Position numbers and translations under genes: made by a program. Below are positions 22,399 to 34,998 of a DNA stretch of 64,000 nt, one piece after another. The notes beneath the pieces were generated by a model. It was not told the origin of the DNA and made no database searches. It saw only the letters and a list, made by a program, of their open reading frames with translations. This DNA is from Neodontobutis hainanensis. Its lineage: Eukaryota > Chordata > Actinopteri > Gobiiformes > Odontobutidae. How positions within the stretch are numbered: position 1 is the first letter of the stretch; each line of letters begins with the position of its first letter. The stretch spans positions 730,501-794,500 of the forward strand of contig JALDNG010000026.1 of NCBI GenBank assembly GCA_024349245.1, in the 5' to 3' direction.

Positions 22399-25300
22399 TT
22401 ATCGTTCTGCAACTTGACCCACCTCTGCAGAGACAGGGTTCAGGCGGACTCCTTGGTTGAAACTGTAGGCTCTTTCATCCCTCTGCTTCATGAACCTCTG
22501 GTTAACAATCCTGGTCACGCTGTCGTTTTTTTGCTGTGGTGCACCAAGAGGCCTTGTTGGGACACTCTCCACATTCCTTAAATTACTTTTGATTTTGTGC
22601 CCCGTTCTCTGAACTGGTTTCTCTGCTCGTCCACTCACACGTCGCAGGAACTCTGTGACCAGCCCACACTTGTTGGACCCTGCAGGTTTACTGGGAGATT
22701 TGGTGTTCCGGTCCAGCTGCTCACTGGTCACAGGGCTATGTTTCTGTCCCGCTGCTACTCTTTGACTCGTCTGCCTTGTACACGTCAGTTCTGTGTGGTT
22801 TTGATGGGACAGGCTCCATAGTGCTCTGTCTCTGGTAGATAATGAGGAGGATGAGGAACTCAAAGAGGATGGAACAGAAGATAATGAAGAGTGTCTGCGG
22901 AGTTTAGGAGATGTGGATGAAGGCCTCTGCTTCTCTACTCGACCTGTGGCCCCATTCAGGGGGGAGGAGATGCGGTGAGTGCGATCAGACATCAGAGAGG
23001 AGTTCAGGACACGGGACGGGCTGTTTTTTACTGCCCCCTGAGTTCCATCTGTCTGCAGAGCAACACTTATCATCTGTGGCTTCATATGGGTCTGTGTACC
23101 TGAGCAGGACACGTTTACCCATCTCTCTGACAAATTCCCAGAGGTCTCCTGTGCGTGCCTCCGGACCGTCATCTCCTTCATGTCGTCACTCAGGTTTAAA
23201 GATGAGCCCAGGCAGAGTGGTGAAAAGGAAGTTGGTGGCGTGCACCATGGAGAAGCTGTGGTGACAGACTCTCTGTCTGAAACAGGGCTTTGCTTCAGCT
23301 GTGCCAGCTGTACTCTGCGCCTCGATGGGGGACTGTAGTAGATTCGGACAACCGTTTTCTCCGGGGCAGTATGGCTCCTTTCCATAGACATCTGCTCAAA
23401 GTCTAGCTCAGGAAAGCTAAGCGGCATGATTAGATGGTCCCACATCTTAACAGAGTCCTCTCGATCCAGCAGGGCCGCCTCCTGACTCACATAGCACCAG
23501 TTCTTCGTCTTTGTGTTGCACAGAGAAAACTGACGTCTTCTCCCTTTGGGGGCGCACATTCTGTGAAAACAGCAGGTGACACATGAGTCACAAGTCTAGA
23601 GCTTCATGCACAAGTTGTGGAGGTTTGAGTTAAACACTGACCTGGCAGTTATAGACGGCTGTTTGTCGTGGAAGACACTACTAACAGTGCACTGGGAATG
23701 CCAGAAAAACAGATATTATTAAAACAATGTTAATGGGAGATAAAAATATTAAAAAACTTTCCAATAAGATCTTATTAGATGTGTATATTATTATCCGCAA
23801 GTATAGTTAATTGTCACAGCAAGTAGGCATATGCATATAAATAAGTAATAAGTAAAAATTCAAAGCAAAGTGACATACTGTAATTTTGGTTAAGCAAATG
23901 TTTCTGATTTAATTTTTAAATCCACTGGTGGAGGTTTTTGACAATGCTGACAGTCAGTTTGGTGTTTGATGCCAGATAGATTTAAACATGCTTGTCGTGT
24001 TTGGCCGTAGCCTTTACAAGAGATTAGCCTAAATTCTCTGGCATGAGTGTTTTCATAATGCCTGTGGAATTGAGTGTCAAGAGGACGTCTGGCCACAGAG
24101 ACAGATCATCGGCCAGTCTTCCCTGCCTCCCGCTGTATCACTCCTGCCACAGAAGCAGCAGGGGGGACACATGCCTGAAGTGTAAACACCATACGTACCT
24201 CAGCTGCCTTGCCTTGCATGGCTTTGGATTCTCTGTCAAATCTCATCTGCTCATCTTGAAGCTGTGCAGCAAGGTCTTGCAACAATCCATGCAGCACCGA
24301 CATGGTTTGGTTTAGGCTCTGAATCAAAAAATAGATTCAGAAAATATAAATATTTACCACTGATGAAAATGATTAATAACAACTCTAAAATTGTACCTCT
24401 TTGCCTTCCTGACACCACTGATGCAGAACCCACAGAATCTGTAGGCATTGTTGCATTTTTGGGTCCCTGCAGCAATTAAAATGGTCTGACTCTAAAGCTG
24501 CCTGCTTTGTCGGTTTGGCTCTTTCTTTCATTTCTGTAGTGTGCAGGTCTTCCACACAATCTTGTTTACTTGGTGACTTTTGGACGTTGCCTGTCCTTTC
24601 TCCAGAGGGAAAAGTGAACACGCATGGTTCCCAAACATGGCCTTCTTTGTGAAGTGAGAGTCTGTCTAATTCTTCTCCCATTAGAAGAGTCTCCACCCTC
24701 CTGATGAAAGCCAACAGCATGGCCTGAAACAACTCCAAGGCCTCGTTCAAAGGCCCTGGCAGGGAGCTCTGAGAATTGCTCATTAAGTCCCTCTCTGTCA
24801 GTGAAGCATAAGTGCACGAGGGAGAGGAACAATGGCCGTTTTTAGGTGGCATCATCAACAGCTGAATTGCTGAACTAAGAATGCAGGAATGATCTCGAAG
24901 AGCCTGCAGGGTTTCACAGTTTTTCTGGGACATTAGTTTAAAACTGCTTTCTAGGTTTTTGTCATTGTGGGCTTCGTGACTGTCTGAAGGATCCCACTCA
25001 CCGCCCACCGGACCCTCTCGAGTGATGTGACAAGAAGAGATTTGTCCTTCTGAAACTAAATGTATTTCTGTTGCATCTTTCATTTTAGCTCCTTCAAACT
25101 TTCCTTGCTCGTGCAGGGCAACTCCCATATCCAAACTTTGGTCCCTTGCTCCTCTGTCTTGCTCTGTTGTAGAAGTCAGTGAAGTGGGTTCTATTTCCTC
25201 CTCCTCCTCGCTACCTCCTGCCCCGGTTTTCTCTCGTAGGTGGCTCATTTCTGCTTTCAGCCCGCGGTTCTCCACTTCCAGTTCAACAATTCGCCGACTT

Positions 25301-28300
25301 AACAATGTGGCCTCCTCTTCTACTAGCTTTAAGTGAATTTTAACCTCTGCCTCTCGGACATAGGCAGAGCTCTGCTTGCTTTCAGGCAATTGTTTGTTGT
25401 TTATGTCACCATAAGCCGAGCGATACCTGACCAGCTCGTCCTGCATGCCCTCACTCTCTGACACCAACTTAGTGAGCTTCTTGCACATGAGAGCTAATTC
25501 CTCCTTGGCAAAGTGGAGTTGGCACCTGAGATCAGAACTGTCATCCTGCTAAACAAACAAACCTCATTCAAATAATGTTATTTGTTATGGGTATGGCCAA
25601 TTTTAAAAATGCAATTTCAATTCTTTGCACCTCTATCTGAGAGAGCCTCTTTTCAGCTTTGCTAGTTGCAGATCTGATGCTCTTCTTTTTCACAGAGCCC
25701 TAAGAGACAGAAAAAAAGAAAAGAAAAATCAAATTTTTATTCTAATTATGGATTGGAGGTTTATATCTTTAAATTTTTACTTACTTAAAGGGCAAAATTT
25801 AAAGATGAATGAATGGTGAAATTTAAACCAAATTATAAAATGTAATGTGTGTATTGGACAGTGCTCTAGTGACAATGACTCTTGTAAGTCTGAGCATGAC
25901 AGGAATGTAGACTTCTGTCTATGTCATTGTCTCACTCCCAGACACAAGACAGGATGTTGCAGTATTAATAACCCTTTTAGAGGGGAGAAATTGCAGCTGA
26001 ATCATAGAAACCAAAGTGCCCATACAGATTACACACACTACTATCTTAAATTCATTATTGTCCAGACAGTAGCTGCTCCACTGTGACCTGGGGTTATAAT
26101 GTTACACAAACAGACAGTTAATTTGTCGGTCAATTTCCTCCTTCTCATCTGTATGACAATGTTTTGTGCTCCTAGATTAGGTAATCTAAGTAGATTTTCC
26201 TGTTGGGATCAGAGGGACTAGCAGCTGTCTCCAATGAGTGGACCATACTGAGTTGCCAAAGCACTGAATCCTGGATTAAACAGAACACGTGCCTCTAGAG
26301 TGCAAAATGGTTATTAAAGAAGGAACAGAGGCAGAAAGGGCAAGAAAGTAAAGGTGGGCAGGCATAGTGTCCACGCATTAAAGTGCAATATAGAATATTT
26401 TACTGAAGTATTGTCAGTGATGTTGTAGGTCAGTGTGTAGGTCTCTAACTGCTATAATACACACTGATCCAGATTTAGCTTGGCTTAATAGAAGCAGAAA
26501 GAGAAAAAGCAAGAGAGGCTATTTTTGTAATCTCTCGCCCAGCAGTCAATCGTTTACACCCTGTTTCCTTTTACCCTCAGCTGTGGATGGATGCTGAGAT
26601 GAGGCATCAACATACCAGCCACCAGCAGCTGCTGCCCTGCCCTTCACTCATATCACATCTCTGCACCGGGTCATGTGTCACCTGACGCCATGCTCGAAGA
26701 AGGGACAACTGGCAGTATGAGTGCAGCTGAGTGCTACAGAGAGAGGAGGCTTCCTCATGAGAGGGATGGAGAGTTATGGACCGTGCTGACGACTACTCCT
26801 CTGCAACATATCCACACACTTTATATTACAAGCTTTACAATTTGTTCACCGTGCTCTTACATTTGACATAGATACAACATAGATCTGGTATATTTGCACA
26901 TTTATGCTAGATTAAACTAATTACTTGCATATCTTAGCTGAGAATTAGCTAAATTAGCTTTAGGTCTTACCTCTCTGGCTTTCTCTGCTTCGACCTGTAA
27001 GACCTGCTTGGCCACTTCCAGCTCCTGTGTTTTCTCACGGAGCACCTCATTATCCCACTCCAACTGAGAATTCTTCTTTTGCACAGCTTCCAGTTCATTG
27101 TAAAGTCGGAGTGACACACTTTTCGCGATCTGTAAACAAAGCCGGCAGCTGGTTGATGTTGTGTGCTACAGTATCTTCAAATCAATTTCTCTTTTATAGA
27201 ATATGCATCATTTTGTGGCTGTTTTAGCAGTGAGACTTCACAAAAAACCTACTATGACACATTAACGTTATTCACATTAAAATACAATCAAGAGGGCAAA
27301 GGTTTGGCAATGCTTTTGGGAATCCTAAGGAAAAGTAGAGTAATTGCTACCACAGAGCACCATTTAACAGCATGGTGACTGACCTGCTATGGGTCTGACT
27401 AAGAACACTACACTTTTAAGTCTCCTACTCATGGGTGACAGCTTACCACATAATTACACTTTGGTATGGCAAAAATATAAACAGTGCACATGATGAAGAC
27501 ATTTAGAGCTAATGATTTTTTTGTGGTTGAGGTCCACAGCAGGGAGTACTTTACCACACAGCTAACAGCCATGAGTCAACGGATTGTGCTGCTTCGTGTG
27601 TATGCACAAAGCAATCATTGTTTAGTGTACTAAAATGAAAAACAACTTAATGGCAATTCCACTGCATTCTCTTTGATCTTGGAAGCTAGAGTGGTAGAGA
27701 TTAAAATACATTTTTAGAGCAGTGTATGGGGTTTCGAAAAGTTGTAAGAACAGATGCAGCAGATGGACCTGACCTTAATGTCATGTTCGAGTGTGCGGAC
27801 CAGTTCCCCGTCCACTTGCCCCGTCTGGGCCACTCTGATGCTGCGTCGTTCTGCCTTCCGAAGGCGGTACTGCAGGATGCGGCACGTCTTGTTGGCCTGA
27901 TCCAACTGCAGCTGTAACTGCTGCAACTGGTACACCTCCTCTTCCTGAAACATGTCCCGCATCTCTAACATCTCACATCGCAACTCCTCCAGTTCATCCT
28001 GACAAACACACCGAGCGGTCAGCACAGAGCACCTTCATGTTCACACCTGGAATCAGGTTTCATGTGTGTGTGCTTTCATACAGATAACACTGACTCCTCC
28101 TGAGCCAATGCTCTAATGTAATTAATCCTTTCTGAAAACTATGAAATTAATTTCTCTTTTTTATCTTTCACTTTGTAGTTGCTTGTAAAATACAGTCAAA
28201 TCAGAATAAAGATGACTGTTGAAAGTCAAATTAGTCAGATAATTACTACTTCATTATTGAGAAACTAATCTAAAAAGTTAAAAGTTGAATCCTAATTCAT

Positions 28301-29203
28301 TTTTCAGAAAGCATGACACAAACAGAAGCTACTTTTTAAAAAAAGGTTGAGTTTATTATCTGATCAAAACTTCAAGAACTGATAAAAAAAAATCCATCCA
28401 CTAGAAATGCCCATGTGACTCTTTGTATTTGACTAAATTAATCTCTGTATCTCCACACTTCACTTACTGCTGAAAATCTGCTGGTGTTATGTTTCTGACC
28501 CAGCCACATCACAACATACAAGTTAGATTCAAGTCAACGTGATTCAATCAAACAAACTGAATTAAGTGAAATTCAATTAACTTACTTTTAAGTATTCGTT
28601 TTCTGATCTGAGATCCTCTGCCTCTCTAGCAAGGTCCTCTGTAGTCTCCCCCATCATGAGCTCAATGAAGGCCTCAGGAGAGTAAAACAGTCCCGGCTCT
28701 GGGACTCCAGCAGCAGCACCTGCGCTCACAGCTTCAGTCTCCTTCTCTTTCTCCTCACTGTCAGGGCTCTCATAAGCTCTACCGTCTATCCAGCTTAACT
28801 CATTGTCGCTGCTCGGAGAGTCGCGCTTGCTGCTCTCCGAAGGACAGTCTGAGATCTCTGAGCTGCTGTCAGAGGAGGACAGCTTCGCGGACAGACAGCC
28901 CGAGTCCTTACTTAAGTCTTCCGAAGTGGTGCTGGCGTCTGATAGCTTCCTGTGCGCACCGGGGCTCCTGGGGCTCTCTGCCGCGGGGCCAGTGGGTGAC
29001 ACTTTGCCCTGGCGCTTTCTTGACGATGCCACAGAGTTCATCTCTTTCTCAGAGTCACACACACCGGAGCGCATCTCTTTAGAGACACTTTGTGACTCTT
29101 TCCGAGATAAATCATTCTTCTTCCTCTGAATAGAAATCTGCCGTTGAGTCTTAGGTTGTTTCTGGCTTCGAGACACGCTCCTTTGCTCTGCTTCTCTGTT
29201 CAT
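22399..29203 (-). CDS. MTCL/SOGA-family microtubule-crosslinking coiled-coil protein (probably mtcl2/soga1 type)
   Basis: Eight coding exons read on minus: 28586-29203, 27774-27998, 26971-27129, 25631-25699, 24397-25548, 24199-24318, 23642-23691, 22399-23560; phases agree and give about 1184 aa. The N-terminal 170 residues are Ser-rich and low in complexity (SEISDCPSESSKRDSP is family-like). A long coiled coil follows with the family's best-conserved block: ENEYLKDELEELRCEMLEMR, then CRILQYRLRKAERRS and TGQVDGELVRTLEHDIK, then VSLRLYNELEAV, and later EEATLLSRRIVELEVENRG. The C-terminal exon has IYYSPPSRR and a Ser-rich tail. Mammalian members bundle or stabilise microtubules at the Golgi and cortex. 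The paralogue is inferred from neighbours on human 20q, not from sequence. It is shorter than human MTCL1/MTCL2. Confidence 0.85.
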
Positions 29204-29450
29204 TTTGCGGGTTTACTTGTTCTAAGGGCTAAAATAAATAAAGTTTTAGGTTCAGGGCGATCCTTAAACGCATGATGTGTTCAATAAACGCTGCTGTAGC
29301 ATCAGAGCTCACTGGACAGACTGAAACTGCAGAGGGAGTGCTCTTCGTTTGAGTTGAAACTTTACCATAATACACTCTAGCGAACAGGCGGTGAGATAGT
29401 GACCGCTTTAAAAGTACTTCCTTCCTTTCAGAAAAATAAAACACTTATTA
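29204..29450 (-). promoter_or_regulatory. 5' UTR and start region of the MTCL-family gene
   Basis: This stretch directly precedes the ATG at 29201-29203 on the minus strand, with no splice acceptor close to the start codon, so the first coding exon probably includes its own 5' UTR. The transcription start is not resolved. Confidence 0.35.
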
Positions 29451-29967
29451 TTCTTATTAATTAAAGATTTAAAATACATCTAGATATATTTTCTTTCCAA
29501 CATTTAACTTCAAATTTGTCTTCAAACCAAAAAAAAAAGTAAATAAGGATTTGGCAAATCTCACCAGGCTAGTCCAGTTGTTAATTGAGCTAAACAAATT
29601 AAACTAAAGCATGTAGCCTGGTGTAAAAAGTGGTGCAGAGGAATTGTAGGATACTACCACAATGAGCATCGGTAAGAATGCAATGAAATCTCCAGAACAC
29701 ATATAGCTTATAATAATAACAAGAAAAGGTAAAAAGTCTGTTAAGCGTTTGTTGACCTGCAATGGGTGATAATTACAGTTCTTCATTATTTATAGTCTTC
29801 TTGCCTTTTTCACTGCCTGTTATTTTTGAACCGGTGTTAGCAGTTGTGTAAAGACGGTGAAGTTAGATTGACGTTGGATATCCAGCTCCACACGTTCACC
29901 GGGACGTTCAGTTGTCTGTGTCCGACTACTCTTTTTATTGTGTTTTTTCTCTTTTCTCATTATTATT

Positions 29968-32108
29968 AGGCCCGAGCCGGTGATAGCCGGGAGGGCCTAT
30001 TGTTTTTGCTCGGATTATTATTTTTTTTTATTTATTTTTTTTTCTGCAAAATGATCCTTAATTTGACCCAGTGAACATGCACGAAAAGTCATTTTTATTG
30101 GGCCCAAAGTTCAAGGTCGGCGAAAAATTTATGTATTTGAAGTCCCCGAAAAAAAAATATGAAAAATGACTCAGTGGCGACCCCTCGAAAAGTCAAAATA
30201 CATTGGGCCTATGGAAAGTGAAAGTACATTTTTTCCAATGTAGAAATACAAAACTTGGTACATTTATAGGACACCTCAGAGCAAACAGAAAAGTCTATGA
30301 CAGCCACAGCGTAAACTCAACAGGAAGTCCGCCATGTGGGGTGAAAGGCGCGGCCACCTAAATCGCACCCCTTACGCCAAAATATTCAACTCATTGTGTT
30401 TTTGTCTAAATGGCCCCAATTTTGGTGAGTATCATCTAGACACATGTGCCAACCAAAGTTGTCATTTTGTTTTTGATATCTTATCGGGTGTGGCAAGCCT
30501 GTAACCAGGCAGCCGTTTTTGTGAAAATAAAATATCCCTTAACTCTCAAACGCCTTCTCGGATCAAGTTGGACCCAAAAAGGCGTTTGTGCACATTCACG
30601 ACCTGAACACAAAAATATGTAAATAAAAGGGTTAGCTTTAGAAATGGCCCTCTAGCGCCCCCTACAAACTTATAATGGGACCCAAGAATTTAGTTTGTCA
30701 TAGAGACATGAAATTTGGCACACACATCACTTATGTCATGACGAACATAAAAGCTAATGACAACCACCCCCTATTTATAAATGTGTTGCCATAGCAATGG
30801 CGCAAATATGTGGAAAAAGTCAATGGGTAGGGAAAATTTTAGTTTGTCCTAGGCAAATGAAACTTGGTACACACATCCAGCATGGGCTTATGAACATAAA
30901 AGCCAATGAGGACCACACCCTATCACACACGAGAATGCGGCCATTTTGAATTGAAAATGTGAACCGTCTTAGAATACACCTCACTTTTAAAAATTGACAG
31001 AAAATAGCTGCTTCATTCCACAAACACCAAACTTAGGCAAAATGAGCTAAACACTTGTGTGGTAAATAGACAATGCCTTTTCTTGTTGTTTTTGCTCAAT
31101 TTATATTTTTATAAAATTTTTATTTTTCTGCAAATTATTCTGCAAAATTATCCTTAATTTTGACACAGTAAATGTGCGCAAAAAGTACATTTTATTGGCC
31201 ACTAAACTTAAGCCTGGCGAAATATTGATGTATCTTAAGTATTTGAAAAAATAATAAAAAGAAAGGACTCAGTGGCGACCCCTGGAAAATGAAAATACAT
31301 TTGGCCTATGGAAAGTGAATGTAATTTTTTCCAACGTAGAAAAATGAAACTTGGTACATCCATAAGACACTTCAGGCCAAACAGAAAAGTCTATGACAGC
31401 AACAGCCTAAAACTGAACAGGAAGTCCGCCATGTGGGGTGGAACGTGCGACCACCTAAATCACACCCCTCGCGTCAAAAGATTAAACCCAATGTGTTTTC
31501 TTCTAAAAGGCCCCAAATTTGTTGAGTATTATCTAGACACGAGTGCCAATAAAAGTTATCAGTTTGTTTTTTGATACATTTGTGGCTGTGATCGTAATGA
31601 GCTTGTGAAGAGGCAGTCATTTCTTTGGGAAATAATTGCCATTTACCAAATGCCAGGATGCTTCCTTTGGAGGAGGCTCCTCCAGAGCCAAGACTAGAGT
31701 TTTGGTAAACTCCTCAGAATCTTCTGGAACTGGTATACTTGTTATTTTAGACAACTAATATTTACATTTTCACTTTTTAACATTGCAAATCTCCAGCCAA
31801 TACTTTGTTTTTCTCGCCTCAGCCCAAGCATAAACTCTTATTTTCAAAAGTTCAGACAGATCCGAGGAAAACCAGGGAATGTGGAGACCTTTAACTCTAA
31901 ATACAAGGTGGTGTAGCAGGCCCCAGCAGTAGCACAGGCCCGAGATGATGAAGCAGGCTCCAGCCAGAAGAAGATTCAAGCAGAGGCACAGGCCCGGTTA
32001 TTTGACATTATTGTGAAGTTTACGCTTTAAAGCACGAAATGCAATCCTCCGAATACATGTCCCCGCGGTCGCAAGGGAGGCGAGGGCCTATATCGCAGCT
32101 TGCGGCTT
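29968..32108 (+). repeat. Abundant-type teleost interspersed repeat with internally duplicated units
   Basis: The left edge reads GGCCCGAGCC..GGGAGGGCCTATTG followed by TTTTTGCTCGG, and the right edge GGCGAGGGCCTATATCGCAG, CTTGCGGCTTTAATTATT; both are recognisable from a repeat family common in fish genomes. Inside, the segment from about 30004 recurs from about 31089 (period close to 1085 bp). Shared landmarks are CTCAGTGGCGACCCCT, CAGAAAAGTCTATGACAGC and AGGAAGTCCGCCATGTGGGG. The second copy stops near 31600. A shorter 150-bp unit with GAAA.TTGG.ACACACATC and GAACATAAAAGC.AATGA occurs twice (about 30690 and 30840). No protein is encoded. Confidence 0.72.
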
Positions 32109-32109
32109 T

Positions 32110-32120
32110 AATTATTATTG

Positions 32121-32206
<86 letters not shown>

Positions 32207-32216
32207 GTTGTTGTTG
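32110..32216 (+). repeat. (ATT)n microsatellite
   Basis: About 105 bp of ATT/GTT triplets directly follow the interspersed repeat and look like its simple-sequence tail. The isoleucine-rich frame read across it is an artefact. Confidence 0.95.
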
Positions 32217-33875
32217 TAAGTTATGTAATTATTTATTTATTACCATTAAGTGTAATTATTTTGTTTAACAATAGTTAATTATTGGCATGGGTACATTGCA
32301 CTGAAAATATTGTTAAACGATAACAGTAGGCTAAATGTAGTAAATGCTGAACATTTTATATTTGGCTAAGTTACATAATTGTATATAGGGTAAAGTGTGG
32401 GGCCATTTGTTCAGTAGTGCTGCTCAGTCACTCTATCTATCTATCTAAAATATACAAATTCATTATTAACTTATAACATCATGCAATACTATTGATAATA
32501 GACCTGGCCCTGTATTTAAAAAAGGCCCAACATGGGAACAGGTGAATATAACTGTAGTGTTCCAAAGAGTGCTGACATAAGACATTTGTGTTTGACAGAT
32601 CTCAGTCAGAGACACTTTTCCAAAAGCCTCAGAGTGAAAGACACACAAACGTTTTCTCACAACAAACTTGTACTTCTGTTGTACTCATGGACTACCAGAC
32701 AAACCTGCACAATTTCCAGCATTTCTGCAGCTGAAAAAATAAAACTCACACAAATTAACAGGACAGGTTCAGATTTGGTTTCGATGTAGGGACAACGTAC
32801 CTGAGGTAAATAAGACCAAATGTGAACTAATCTAGGTCCTGAACAGAGTTATATGTGGTATGATACAAAAAATATTATTTATAAACCATATGATGGCCTC
32901 TTTTTATCTGAAAAGCATAATCAAACCAGAAGTTCTTTGCTCTTGCGCCCGGCCCTGGTCAGCAACACCTTCATTCAAGAGCAGCTCAAGGCAATAGGCT
33001 AAAGCACAATCCAAATTTAAAATTCATAGACAAGATTTATAACAAGAAACATAGGAAAAATTAAAAAAAAGAAAAAGAAAAGATGAAAGGTGCAGATAAA
33101 AACACTTTAAGTTGTTTTTACTGAATTTAGGCAGAGCTAAAGAGGAAGGTTTTAAGTTCCCCTTGAACAGTTTAACTTCCCCTTGAACATGCTCAACATA
33201 GGTGCCCTGGTGGATAACTGCAACCACAAGAGGGTTGGTTAAAGCTCTACTGAACACATGCCAAAAGTATATGAGCAGAAAATGACTGAACCATTAAGGA
33301 CAGATACCAGATTTGTTTCACATTTGACTTCTTCTCTTCCAGCCACTGCTTGCTGTTTGCGCAAGAGCTGCTGAGCATTTGAAGCAGATGCTCGATAAAG
33401 ATCTTTTTATCAGAGAGATAATCTTTTTATCAGAGAGATGCTTACCTGAGCACTTGTCACACATGTACTCACATGTATGAGACTCGTTGCAGTCTCCAAA
33501 ATGGCTTTTGATGCTGCTCCTGATGTCAGGGTAGTGATTAGGTTTGCTCATGTTTTAATATAAAGTCCTAGTTTAATGTGTATATGGTGTTTTTTAGTCT
33601 TTAATACCAAAGATAGTTTTCTTTAAGTTATTTATTTATTACTCATTTTAAATCTACCACATTTCTCTCCAGATGCTTTAGGGTAAACATCATGAAGGAC
33701 ATTGCACTGTACAGGGACTTCCTCTGCCTGTTTTTGTTGTTTTGCCCACAAAATGACTGGCGTCCTCTAGACAAGATTTTCAGAAACCTAAAATGGCACT
33801 GACAAACCTTCAATAACCTGCATCACATTATCAATAGTGTTACGCTGTATCATAGTTAGCATAATAAACAACACC

Positions 33876-33876
<1 letters not shown>
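32217..33876. other. Spacer without a recognised gene
   Basis: AT-rich sequence. It holds one isolated exon-like piece on minus (33446-33551, described under findings), a direct 20-bp duplication at 33402-33441, and a run of A/G-rich low-complexity DNA near 33057-33085. Confidence 0.5.
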
Positions 33877-33906
<30 letters not shown>

Positions 33907-34076
33907 ACCCCCCTACCTTCAACCGGAAGGTAGGGGGTTTGATTCCCGCTCTCCCACAGTTCATACTGTTGTGTCCTTGGGCAAGACATTTAACTCACCT
34001 TGCCTCCAGTGGCTGTAACACTGGTGATTACTGTAGAAAAATGTTAGTTGCTTTGGATAAAAGCGTCAGCTAATAA
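33877..34076 (+). mobile_element. (TA)n tract followed by a 5'-truncated tRNA-derived SINE
   Basis: After 26 bases of TA repeats, the SINE runs from about 33905 to 34076. It has the B-box-like GGTTTGATTCCC, then CAGTTCATACTGTTG, GTGTCCTTGGGCAAGACA, CCAGTGGCTGTAACACTGGT and the 3' end TTTGGATAAAAGCGTCAGCT. A fuller copy of the same family lies at 61988-62206 in the opposite orientation. The 5' tRNA-like part is missing here and is replaced by a fold-back palindrome. Confidence 0.82.
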
Positions 34077-34998
34077 TATATATAATAATATACTATTATA
34101 TACTATAATATACTATATACTAATATACTAATATATTATTATATATATAATAATAATATACTGTATAAAAACCCTGAATAAATAAAAAGCTAGTCAAATT
34201 AATCATGATTCAATATATGTATAAAAGGCTTTTAGAAACTTGACTTCGTCATGCATTGTTACTTGGTGATGTGCCTGAGCAGCTTCTTAAAAGATACAAA
34301 GAATCCAAGCAATTGTAAAATATAAATTAATATCAAGTATCAATTATAATTTATAAAAAAAACAAGCGCATCCAGATGTTTTACTGTGAGTGAATTGCAA
34401 GTTTTTTACCTTACTATAAATCACAATACTTAGCTTTAATAGAAAAAATGTCGGTAAAGACTGCACGTAACAGGTTTTGAACAGTGCTGCTGCACGGTGG
34501 GCTCTGATTGGCTCATGGACCTGTCAGTCACGTTGTACTTGCCGCTCGTTTCCGCTGGATTAAAAAGTAGTGTACTTCGTTTGTTTAAGCTCCTGGATCC
34601 CTAATTTGGCCCCAATACTCAGGTATCTATTGCTGCATTGTGTTTTAATATACACGACACCCATTAGGTTGCTATTTCCTTGTCAGTGTGTTTGTTCGAG
34701 ACATTAGTTCAATCTTGTTTACTATACAGTTAGCATTTTGACTTGATGCTAATAGATGAGTAGCTTGTCAGAAGGCTAACAGATAATTGGATCTTGCTGG
34801 GGAAGTGCTACCAGCACCGAGCGACTGTTTGTACTTAACGATATTTATAATAATTGCAAGAAATTGTCCCGTTTAGCTGTCCGTGTTGTTGCAGGTGCAG
34901 CGTCTCTCTGTGATGCTCAGAGAGAGGTTGGTAAGCAGAGACAGGCCGGTGGTGGAAACATGCCTTCAGAGTAACACATAGTTACTTTTCTGCACAGT
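34077..34998 (+). promoter_or_regulatory. osbpl2 promoter and 5' non-coding exons
   Basis: An AT-rich stretch (34077-34200) precedes a probable promoter around 34500-34560, where an inverted CCAAT (GATTGGCTC, about 34508) is found. CTCCTGGATCCC..CAATACTCAG followed by GTATCT near 34622 fits the donor of a non-coding first exon. A TTGCAG acceptor near 34894 and GAGAGAG-GTTGGTAAG donor-like sequence near 34925 may delimit a second one. The first coding exon starts one base before its ATG, after TTCTGCACAG, so an upstream exon is required. Confidence 0.42.

Noticed and set aside
22017..22412. 131-codon minus frame next to the MTCL-family stop codon
   Set aside because: It overlaps the last coding codons in another frame, and I see no splice site joining it; best read as 3' UTR.
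32039..32278. 79-codon frame rich in isoleucine
   Set aside because: It is a direct translation of the (ATT)n microsatellite.
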